Below are positions 55,576 through 64,000 of a DNA stretch of 64,000 nt, piece by piece. A program made the translations under genes and the position numbers. The DNA comes from Proteles cristata cristata. Lineage: Eukaryota > Chordata > Mammalia > Carnivora > Hyaenidae. The stretch's first letter is position 1. Each line of letters opens with the position of its first letter. The DNA lies in contig JAESUZ010003505.1 of the NCBI GenBank assembly GCA_017311185.1, forward strand, positions 3,252,816-3,316,815, in the 5' to 3' direction. The notes under the pieces are model-generated. The model was not told the DNA's origin, searched no databases, and saw nothing but the letters and a program-made list of their open reading frames with translations.

Positions 55576-56486
55576 GAAAATATAGACCAAAACATTGAAA
55601 TTTTGATTATACATGAACATTCTGTAGAAAGATGCTTTTGTGTGTTATGAATTTTCTTTACAAAGGCATTATCTTACTAATTTTAATTTTCTCTGGAATA
55701 GACATCACAAGCAAGGAGGGAAGTAATCGTGACACTATCTTAGGTTTCCATGCGCATCTTTTTTTATGCACCGGAAGAGTGCCTGGGTGTCTTTGATGTA
55801 CACTTAAGGCCTCTCTCGGTTGGGGGGACTGTGGATAGTCATTGGGGGATTTCCTTTTCATTCCCTGCCTAAGAGAAAACTTAGTAACATGCAAGGAAAA
55901 TCCCAAACATATTGAAACTAGGATTTAACATATGTGATGCTTCAGCTGGGATAGAAATCTGTCATTTTTTTTTTTAAATTATGAATCCAGAATTCTCCTA
56001 GTTAATTTTAACCCCCATATAGACATAGTTTTCTTAAAAGGCTGTGAAAATTCCTTCATCTGACTTGAAGGAGAGAGTTCCCAATGGAGAGAAGACTATG
56101 TCTTTTCACCTTAAGTCAAGCACACAGGAAGCCGTAATAAGCCCCCTCCTTTGTTAGACGAGACCACAGTGCTACCGTAGCAATGTTAGCAGTTTGAGGG
56201 CTGCTCTTAGTGGGGTTGATGGACCAGTCCACCAGGACTTACATTAAAAAATGAAGAGTAGGCATGTCATTATACCTCAATCAAAGAGGGGCGGAAAAGT
56301 CTTCTTTTGAAGGTAAGACTAGAAATTGTGTTAGTTATGATCATCTAAAACATATTCTTGTCTCTTGCCATATACATAAGTTTTTACTCAGTTTGTGAGT
56401 TGCATGCCTATAGGCTGTGAAAATCAAGTTACAGAAATATAATTATATTTCCCATCATCTCCAAAAGTTTCCTCCTGCCTTCTTTA

Positions 56487-56489
<3 letters not shown>
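55576..56489. other. no recognisable gene or repeat
   Basis: AT-rich unique intronic sequence. Confidence 0.5.
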
Positions 56490-56529
<40 letters not shown>

Positions 56530-56530
56530 A
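56490..56530 (+). repeat. (GT)n microsatellite
   Basis: About 40 bp of TG repeat followed by CATGCACGCACC, upstream of two tandem SINEs. Confidence 0.93.
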
Positions 56531-56611
56531 TGCACGCACCCATGTGTGATAAATAAACATAGGATCTACCCTTATGGCAAAATTTTAAGTGTACAGTACA
56601 GTGCTGTATTG

Positions 56612-56848
56612 AGGGGCGCCTGGGTGGCTCACTTGGTTGAATGTTCAAATCTTGATTTCAGCTCAGGTCATGATCCTGGGATCTGGGGATGGAGCCCCTT
56701 GTCAGGCTCTGCACTGAGCATGGAGCCTGCTTGGGATTCTCTCTCTCTTCTTCTGCCCCTCTCCCCTGCTCATGCATGCTCTCTCTCTCTCTCGCTCGCT
56801 CTCTTGCTCTCTCGCTCTAAAATAAAAAAAATTAAAAATTTTAAAAAA
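56612..56848 (+). mobile_element. CAN-SINE, older SINEC2 type
   Basis: Forward copy: GGGGCGCCTGGGTGGCTCACTTGG head, AATCTTGATTTCAGCTCAGG, GATCCTGGGATCTGGGGATGGAGCC, CATGGAGCCTGCTTGGGATTC, long CT-rich stretch with (CTCG)n, A/T-rich tail. The short repeat TATTGAG is seen at both edges. Confidence 0.88.
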
Positions 56849-56856
56849 TATATTGA

Positions 56857-57015
56857 GGGGCACCTGGGTGGCCAGTCAGTTAAGCGTTCGACTTCAGCTC
56901 AGGTCATGATCTCATGATCTCACAGTTGTGAGGCCCTGTGCTGACAGCTCAGAGTCTGGAGCCTGCTTTAGATTCTGTGTCTCCCTCTCTCACTGTCCCT
57001 CCTCTGCAAGCTCTC

Positions 57016-57047
<32 letters not shown>

Positions 57048-57080
57048 AAATAAATAAACATTAAAATTTTTGAAAAATAA
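56857..57080 (+). mobile_element. CAN-SINE (SINEC_Fc), tandem with the previous one
   Basis: A second forward SINE begins immediately after the tail of the one at 56612: GGGGCACCTGGGTGGCCAGTCAG head, a duplicated GATCTCATGATCTCACAG, a shortened B-box region, GGAGCCTGCTTTAGATTC, a (CTGT)n run near 57018-57035 and the tail. It may have used the first SINE tail as its target. Confidence 0.88.
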
Positions 57081-58141
57081 AAAGTAAAATGAGAATAGGC
57101 ATCTAAACCTGAGAGGAGATTGACGTTTCAGCCACATCCAAGTACATTGTTGGTGGACTGTCCCTAATTCAGGTGAGGTTTGAGATGGAGACAGTAGGAT
57201 GCTGTTACTATATAAACCATCGTAAGATTAATTTCTGCAACCCAAAAGGCTACAAAATCTGGAAACCACTTTTATCATGGCTAGATGATTTAAACTTAGC
57301 TCTGACTTTACTGGATAAGATGTTGGCATCAACTACTATAAAGGATTAAAGATAAATTTTGAAAATTAACAGCATCTCTGGCTTTGAGTAAAAGTTAAAA
57401 AAAAAAAAAAAGCCCCAAACTTGCGGAATTGTTTTCAAATCTCCTTCATTCCCTTTAACATACCTTTCTGAGACTAATTTCCCTACTATGACTGTTAGAA
57501 TAACAAAACACAGAAGCATTTTAGATACGCATTATCTCTGGCAAGAACATCACCATCCATCCAGTTTAGATTTGTAACTTAATAAGCAAGATACAAGCTC
57601 ATTTGTTACATTAAAAACCTTATTGATACACTTGTTTGTTCAGCCTGTGCATATTGACATTGAGTGTGAGGAATACTATTTCTCCCAGAAATTTACAATT
57701 ATGAAAAGACAAAGGATTACAACTGTAGTAGCCTTTCTTGAAATTAATTGTCTGAGTACACTCTCAATGAACAATGTGCAAAGTTTGTATTTTTTTCTTG
57801 CCTGTGTCTTACTTGCGATTATATTTGTTGAAATGTAATTCGATACCTGCATATAATAAAAATTTGGAAAAAATAGAAAATGAAAAAAATCTGGATTTCC
57901 CCTTTTAGTTTTTAAAATTTCATTCCCCCCAATTTCATTTTTATTATATTTTACAAAAGTGTCTTTGCCACAGGTAGTTTGAAAAGTATGGGTATAATGA
58001 ATCCATGTGACATTGAAGAAGCCAGCAATTATTTGGTTTTATATGCACAGCTTACAAACACCCCCTTTTCTAAGAGCTTTTAGTGATTACTTGTACCTTG
58101 TGATGTGTAGGGTCTCCACCATTTTTTTTTTTTTTTGGTTC
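57081..58141. other. no recognisable gene or repeat
   Basis: AT-rich unique intronic sequence with short poly(A)/poly(T) runs. Confidence 0.5.
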
Positions 58142-58352
58142 TTTAAAAAAAATTTTTTTTAATTTTTATTTATTTTTGAGAGAGACACAGCATGAGCAGG
58201 GGTGGGGCAGAGAGAGAGGGAGACACAGAATCCTAAGCAGGCTCCAGGCTCTGAGCTGTCAGCATAGAGCCTGACATGGGATTCGAACCCACAAACCGTG
58301 AGATCATGACCTGAGCCGAAGTTGGATGCTTAATTGAGCCACCCAGGTGCCC
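58142..58352 (-). mobile_element. CAN-SINE (SINEC_Fc)
   Basis: Reverse copy: TTTTTATTTATTTTTGAGAGAGACACAG, GGGGTGGGGCAGAGAGAGAGG, GCAGGCTCCAGGCTCTGAGC, CCTGACATGGGATTCGAACC, GATCATGACCTGAGCCGAAG, GAGCCACCCAGGTGCCC. TTTTGGTTCTTT occurs on both sides as target duplication. Confidence 0.9.
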
Positions 58353-58628
58353 AGTTTTGGTTCTTTTCAAATAAAGGTAGATTGTTTCCTTCTAAGTTAT
58401 TTTACTATGAGTTTGTTTATAGGAGGAATCTATTTTATTCCCAAAGTTTGTTCTTTCAAATACCATGGCTTCTGTGTGATAACTTTGGTTTTTATAACTC
58501 ATCCCTATCTTGGAGACAGCATTCTGCCTCATTTCAGGGTGATTGTTTTGAAATGCATTTTAGATGTCATTTCTAGCCATGTAACATCAGGTGTTACACT
58601 CCGTCCACTCTGATTTAAAATACTCATC
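58353..58628. other. no recognisable gene or repeat
   Basis: Short unique spacer between a SINE and the large L1. Confidence 0.5.
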
Positions 58629-58657
58629 TTTTATTTTTTTTTTTTTATTTTTTTTTT

Positions 58658-58756
58658 GGGGGCTTTGCATTCATATAGTAAGTTTATTAAATAGACTGCA
58701 TTCAGTGGGGTACAATTAGAAACAGCTTTTTTTCTTAACGTTGTAATGTAAAACAG
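58658..58756 (-). other. probable L1 3'-transduced segment
   Basis: About 100 bp of non-L1 sequence lies between the L1's own A-tail and a second, terminal A-tail. On the minus strand it carries AATAAA at 58688-58683, about 25 bases before the terminal A-tail at 58657. That is the correct spacing for a cleavage signal. This is the structure expected when L1 transcription reads through its weak signal into downstream DNA. A chance insertion of another retrocopy's 3' end is the alternative. Confidence 0.6.
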
Positions 58757-58977
58757 TTTTTTTATTTTTTTTTATTTTTTACAAATAGTTTATTGTCAAA
58801 TTAGTTTCCACATAACACCCAGTGCTCATCCCCACAAGTGCCCTCCTCCATGCCCACCCCTCCTCCTCCCCACATCCACCAGTCCTCAGTTTTTGTCAGC
58901 ATTCAAGAGTCTCTCATGGTTTGCCTCTCCCCCTTTCCCCCACCATTTCCGCCCTTCTTCTCCCCCTTGGTCCTCTG

Positions 58978-61900
58978 TTAAGCTCCTCCTAATCCTCCTA
59001 TACGTACACACATATGATATTTGTCCTTCTCTGCCTGACTTATTTCGCTCAGCATAACACCCTCAAGGTCCATCCATGTTGCTACACATGGCCAGATTTC
59101 ATTGTTTCTCATTGCCATGTAGTATTCCATGGTATAGATAAACCACATCTTCTTGATCCATTCATCCGTTGATGGACACTTAGGCTCTTTCCATGTTTTG
59201 GCTATTGTTGAGAGTGCTGCTATGAACATTGGGGTACATGTGCTCCTATGCATCAGCATTTCTGTATCCCTTGGGTAAATTCCTAGCAGTGCTATTGCTG
59301 GGTCATAGGGGAGTTCTATTGTTAGCTTTTTGAGGAACCTCCACACTGTTTTCCAGAGGGGCTGTACCAGTTTACATTCCCACCAACAGTGTAGGAGGGT
59401 GCCCGTTTCTCCACATCCTCGCCAGCATCTAGAGTTCTCTGATTGCTCATTTTAGCCACTCTGACTGGCGTGAGGTGGTATCTCAGTGTGGTTTTGATTT
59501 GTATTTCCCTGATGAGGAGCGATGCTGAGCATCGTTTCATGTGTCTGTTGGCCATCTGGATGTCCTCTTTGGAGAAGTGTCTGTTCATATCTTCTGCCCA
59601 TTTCTTCACTGGGTTGTTTGTTTTTCGGGCGTGTAGTTTGGTGAGTTCCTTGTAGATTCTGGATATCAACCCTTTATCTGATATGTCATTTGCAACTATC
59701 TTTTCCCATTCCGTTGGTTGCCTATTAATTTTCTGGGTTGTTTCCTTGGCTGTGCAGAAGCTTTTAATCTTGATGAGGTCCCAACAGTTTATTTTGCTCT
59801 TGATTCCCTTGCTTTTGGGGATGTGTCAAGTAAGAAGTTGCTGCGGTGGAGGTCAAGGAGGTTGTTTCCTGCTTTCTCCTCTAGGGTGTTGATAGTTTCC
59901 TGTCTCACGTTCAGGTCCTTTATCCATTTTGAGTTTATTTTTGTGCATGGTGTGAGAAAATGATCTGGTTTCATTCTTCTGCATGTTGCTGTCCAGTTCT
60001 CCCAACACCATCTGTTAAAAAGGCTGTCTTTTTTCCATTGGATATTCTTTCCTGCTTTGTCAAAGATTAGTTGGCTGTATACTTTGGGTCCACTTCTGAG
60101 TTCTCAATTCTGTTCCATTGGTCTATGTGTCTGTTTTTGTGCCAATACCATACTGTCTTGATGATGACAGCTTTGTAGTAGAGGCTAAAGTCTGGGATGG
60201 TGATCCCTCCCGTTTTGGTTTTATTTTCCAGGATTACTTTGGCTATTCGGGGTCTTTTGTGGTTCCATACAAATTTTTGGATAGTTTGTTCTAGTTTTGA
60301 GAAGTATGCTGGTGCAATTTTGATTGGAATTGCATTGAATGTGTAGAGTGCCTTAGGTAGTAATGACATCTTAACTATATTTATTCTTCCTATCCATGAG
60401 CATGGAATGTTTTTCCATTTCTTTGTGTCTTCTTCAATTTCCTTCATAAGTTTTCTATAGTTTTCATCATACAGATCTCTTGTATCCTTGGTTAGGTTTA
60501 TTCCGAGGTATTTTATGGTTTTTTGTGCAATTGTGAATGGGATCAGTTTCTTGATTTCTCTTTCTGTTGCTTCATTGTTGGTGTATAAAAATGCAACCGA
60601 TTTCTGTACGTTGATTTTGTACCCTGCAACTTGGCTGAATTCTTGGATCAGTTCTAGTAGGCTTCTGGTGGAGTCTGTCGGGTTTTCTATGTAGAGTATC
60701 ATGTCATCTGCGAAGAGTGAAAGTTTGACTTCCTCTTTGCCAATTCTGATGCCTTTGATTTCCTTTTGGTGTCTGATGGCTGATGCTAGGACTTCCAGCA
60801 CTATGTTAAACAGCAGTGGTGAGTGGGCATCCCTGTCGTGTTCCTGATCTCAGGGGGAAAGCTCTGAGTTTTTCCCCGTTGAGGATGATGTTAGCTGAAG
60901 GCTTCTCATAGATGGCTTTGATGATGTTTAAGTAGGTTCCTTCTATCCCGACTTTCTCGAGAGTCTTTATTAAGAAGGGATGCTGTATTTTGTCAAATGC
61001 TTTTTCTGCATCTATTGACAGGATCATATGGTTTTTATCTTTTCTTTTATTAATATGATGTATCACACTGATTGATTTGCGAATGTTGAACCAGCCCTGT
61101 AACCCAGGAATGAATCCCACTTGATCTTGGTGGATGATTCTTTTTATATGCTGCTGGATTCGATTTGCAAGGATCTTGTTGAGAATTTTTGCATCCGTAT
61201 TCATCAAGGATATTGGCCTGTAGTTCTCTCTTTTTGCTGGATCTCTGTCTGGCTTGGGAATCAGAGTGATGCTGGCTTCATAAAATGAGTCCGGGAGTTT
61301 TCCTTCGCTTTCTATTTTTTGGAATAGCTTGAGAAGAATTGGGATTAATTCTGTTTTAAATGTCTGGTAGAATTCCCCAGGGAAGCCATCAGGTCCAGGG
61401 CTCTTATTTGTTGGGAGATTTTTGATCACTGATTCAATTTCTTCACTTGTTATGGGTCTGTTCAGGTTTTCTATTTCTTCCCGTGTGAATTTTGGTAGTG
61501 AGTGTGTGTTTAGGAATTTGTCCATTTCTTCTAAGTTGTCCAATTTGTTGGCATATAATTTTTCATAGTATTCCCTGATAATTGCTTGTATTTCTGAGGG
61601 GTTGGTTGTAATAAGTCCATTTTCATTCATAATTTTGTCTATTTGGGTGCTCTCTCTTTTCTTTTGGATAAGTCTGGCTAGAGGTTTGTCAATTTTGTTT
61701 ACTTTTTCAAAAAACCAACTCTTGGTTTCATTGATCTGTTCAATTGTTTCTTTGGTCTCGATGTTGTTTATTTCTGCTCTAATTTTTACTATTTCTCTTC
61801 TTCTACTGGGTTTAGGGCGTTCTTGTTGCTCTGCCTCTAGTTCCTTTAGGTGAGCTGTTAGATTTTGGACTTGCGCTTTTTCTAATCTCTTGAAATAGGC

Positions 61901-62822
61901 CTGGAGAGCAATGTACTTTCCTCTTAGGACTGCCTTTGCCGCATCCCATAGATTTTGAATTGTTGTGTTTTCATTTTCATTTGTTTCCATATATTTTTTA
62001 ATTTCATCTCTAATTGCCTGATTGGCCCATTCATTCTTTAGAAGGGTGTTCTTTAACCTCCATGTTTTTGGAAGTTTTCCAGACTTCTTCCTGTAATTGA
62101 TTTCAAGTTTCAAAGCATTGTGATCTGACAGTGTGCATGGTATGATCTCTATTCTTTTATATTTCTTGAGGGCTGCTTTATGTCCCAGTATGTGATCTAT
62201 CTTGGAGAATGTGCCATGCGCACTTGAGAAGAAAGTAAATTCCCTGGCCTCAGGATGTAAAGTTCTAAATATATCCGTCAGGTCCATCTGGTCAAATGTA
62301 TCTTTCAAGTCCATTATTTCTTTACTGATTTTCTGTCTGGTTGACCTATCCATTGCTGTAAGTGGAGTATTAAAGTCCCCTGCTATTAGCACATTCTTAT
62401 CTATAAGCTTGTTTCTGTTTGTGATTAATTGTTTTAGATATTTAGGTGCTCCCATATTCGGTGTGTAGACATTTATGATTGTTCTTCCTCATGGATGGAC
62501 CCTGTAATTATTATGTAGTGCCCTTCTTCATCTCTTGTGGTTGTCTTTAATTTAAAGTCCAGTTTGTCTGATATAAGTATCGCTACTCTGGCTTTCTTTT
62601 GTTTTCCTGTAGCATGATATATATTCTCCATCCCCTTACTTTTAATCTGAAGGTATCTTCCCGTCTAAAATGAGTTTCTTGTAGACAGCATATAGATGGA
62701 TTTTGTTTTTTAATCCATTCTGCTACCCTATATCTTTTGATTGGAGCATTCAGCCCATTTACATTCAGTGTTATTATTGAAATATGTGGGTTTAGAGTCT
62801 TTGTATCTTTTGTAGGGTTCAT
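58978..62822 (-). pseudogene. L1 ORF2 (endonuclease / reverse transcriptase), frameshifted
   Basis: ORF2 encodes the L1 endonuclease and reverse transcriptase used for target-primed retrotransposition. About 3.85 kb corresponds to the full-length protein (about 1,275 residues). The endonuclease is recognisable from 62822 on (LNVNGLNAPIKR, CLQETH, then AGDFN and SDHNALKLE). The RT region has [27 protein letters not shown] and the catalytic FADD at about 60714-60703. The C-terminal region ([39 protein letters not shown]) ends at 58978. The frame is broken at about 62583, 62460, 60821 (a 2-bp loss just after RQGCPL), 60075, 59795 and 59335. No functional protein can be made. Confidence 0.9.
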
Positions 62823-62868
62823 GTTTGTGGTGGTGTCTCTGGAATCTTTGTTCCTTACAACCTTTCCT

Positions 62869-63757
62869 TCAGAGCATCCCCCTCAGGATTTCTTGTAGGG
62901 CTGGCTTCGTGGTGACAAATTCTTTCAATTTCTGTTTATTTGGAAAGGTTTTTATCTCTCCTTCTATTTTGAATGACAGGCTTGCTGGATAGAGGATTCT
63001 TGGCTGCATATGTTTACTGTTCATCACCTTGAAGATCTCTTGCCATTCCTTTCTCGCCTGCCACGTTTCAGTAGATAGGTCTGTCACCACTCTGATGGGT
63101 TTCCCTTTGTATGTGAGGGCCCTTTTCTCCCTAGCTGCTCTCAAAATTCTCTCTTTGTCCTTATATTTTGCCATTTTTATGATGATATGTCGTGCAGAAG
63201 ATCGATTCAAGTTACGTCTGAGAGGAGTCCTCTGAGCCTGCTTTGTATTTACATGACTTCTTTGAGGTGGGGAGAGTTCACCTGTTTTGTTTCCAGGACT
63301 CCTTCCAGCACCTTTGCACTCTCTCTTGCTCTTCTGGGATTCCTATGATACGGATGTTGCGTTTGACTGTGGCTCGCTGAGCTCGAATTCTTCTTTCCTG
63401 TTCCTGGATCAGTTTGTCTCTTTTTGTCAGCTTCTTTGTTTTTTCTAGAATGGTGTCTTCTAAATCACTTATTCTCCTTTCTGCCTCTTCAAGCCCCGTG
63501 CATTTGGAGGCCTCTAATTTATTATGGATCTCATTTATCGCATTTTTTAATTCTTCATGCCTATTTTTATTTTCCATTCTGTCTGTAGCCATAGTTTCTT
63601 TGATGTCCCGTATGTTTTTTTCAAGCCCTGCTATTAATTTCACCATTATTGTTCTAAAATCTTGTTCACTTATGCTGCTGATATCTGTTTTGAGCAGTTC
63701 ATTAGCTGTCATTTCTTCTTGGAGTTTCTTTGGAGGAGAGCTGTTTCGCTTCGTCAT
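62869..63757 (-). pseudogene. L1 ORF1 (RNA-binding coiled-coil protein), broken
   Basis: ORF1 protein normally trimerises on L1 RNA. The N-terminal and coiled-coil part is readable from the ATG at 63757 to about 63280 (heptad-like stretch with DLEDTILEKTKKLTKRDKLI and RRIRAQRATVKRNIRIIGIP at the start of the RRM). The C-terminal domain is readable at 63210-62869 in another frame (ARHIIIKMAKYKDKERILRA, LSFKIEGEIKTFPNKQKLKE). A frame disruption lies at about 63210-63290. ORF1 ends about 46 bp upstream of the ORF2 start, the normal bicistronic arrangement. Confidence 0.88.
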
Positions 63758-64000
63758 TTTAGTTAGCTTTCCAATTCTTGTTGGTTTTAAAGACCTGTTA
63801 TGCTCTCTGTTTCTATGAGCGCTGCTATATCCAAGAAGACTCTTTGACTTTCAGGGCCTATCCTTTCTGAGATCATTTTTTGATTGGTATCCCTCTGTCT
63901 CTCTTGTTGGGACCTTAGTTATTTTATTTTCCTATTCATAGTGATATTTGGGACTCTTCACCTTGTGTACTCTAGCTTGTTTCTTGAGGTAGCCCTGGAA

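Larger units (their letters stand above)
26518..64000 (+). other. STOX2 intron 1 (5' part, continues past the window)
   Basis: From the donor at 26518 to the window end I found no further segment matching STOX2, so at least 37.5 kb belongs to intron 1. It carries many retroelements, of which all recognisable L1s are antisense to the gene. No internal exon with convincing splice sites was recognised. Confidence 0.75.
58629..64000 (-). mobile_element. near full-length L1 LINE, antisense to STOX2, cut by the window end
   Basis: The element runs on the minus strand from beyond 64000 (5' UTR) through ORF1, ORF2 and a 3' UTR to its own A-tail at 58757-58780. About 100 bp of extra sequence and a second A-tail at 58629-58657 follow. 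At least 5.2 kb of L1 proper is present, so it is not strongly 5'-truncated. Both ORFs are broken. Carnivore-type 3' UTR words (TATTGTCAAATTAGTTTCCA, CACCCAGTGCTCATCCCCAC) support a lineage-specific L1. It lies inside STOX2 intron 1 in the opposite orientation, the usual tolerated direction. Confidence 0.93.

Noticed and set aside
60806..62455. 549-codon reverse-transcriptase-like frame as a host gene
   Set aside because: It is the central part of L1 ORF2, broken on both sides by frameshifts, not a cellular gene.
1..64000. CRISPR array, operon, prophage or other microbial system
   Set aside because: The window is mammalian DNA. All repeated units are retroelements, DNA transposons or simple repeats, and no regularly spaced short repeats with unique spacers exist.

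Overview
The window is mammalian genomic DNA, almost certainly from a cat-family (felid) carnivore. At least 22 copies of a tRNA-Lys-type carnivore SINE (CAN-SINE) are scattered through it. Most match the feliform SINEC_Fc pattern: a GGCGCCTGGGTGGCTCAGT head, a GGTTCGAGCCCC-type B box, a CT-rich middle and an AATAAA-rich tail. The L1 copies have carnivore-type 3' ends. Nothing bacterial or viral is present beyond two ancient LTR fragments, and there is no CRISPR array, operon or prokaryotic gene.

Only one host protein-coding segment is supported. At 26352-26517 (+) is the first coding exon of STOX2 (storkhead box 2): 55 codons plus one base, a good Kozak start and a GT donor. It lies in a CpG island of about 2.3 kb (24.69-26.98 kb) that carries a GC box, an inverted CCAAT box and a strong candidate 3' splice site at 26062-26083. 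That site suggests an upstream non-coding exon. Positions 1-24.7 kb are therefore upstream flank, and 26518-64000 is the beginning of a long intron 1. The winged-helix domain exons lie beyond the window.

Layout. 1-4.6 kb: largely unique DNA with a CpG-rich patch near 3.8 kb. 4.6-22.4 kb: upstream flank with nested SINEs, MIRs, an MLT1 LTR, purine tracts, old L1 fragments and a small DNA transposon. 22.4-31.9 kb: SINE-free and nearly repeat-free apart from an L2, centred on the promoter and first exon. 31.9-58.4 kb: intron 1 with L2, MIR, MLT1, many SINEs, several 5'-truncated L1s (all antisense to STOX2) and a local duplication at 46.8/47.5 kb. 58.6-64.0 kb: a near full-length antisense L1 with broken ORF1 and ORF2, cut by the window end, that looks as if it carries a 3' transduction.

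I did not find an undescribed gene system. The best leads are structural: the L1 with a probable 3' transduction; a pair of L1 3' ends enclosed by one target-site duplication; the 680-bp-spaced duplication that includes an L1-flank junction; and the STOX2 5' structure (cryptic acceptor, uORF, Z-DNA-prone tract). Repeat family names rest on recognition by eye and boundaries are approximate, to within about 5-20 bp.
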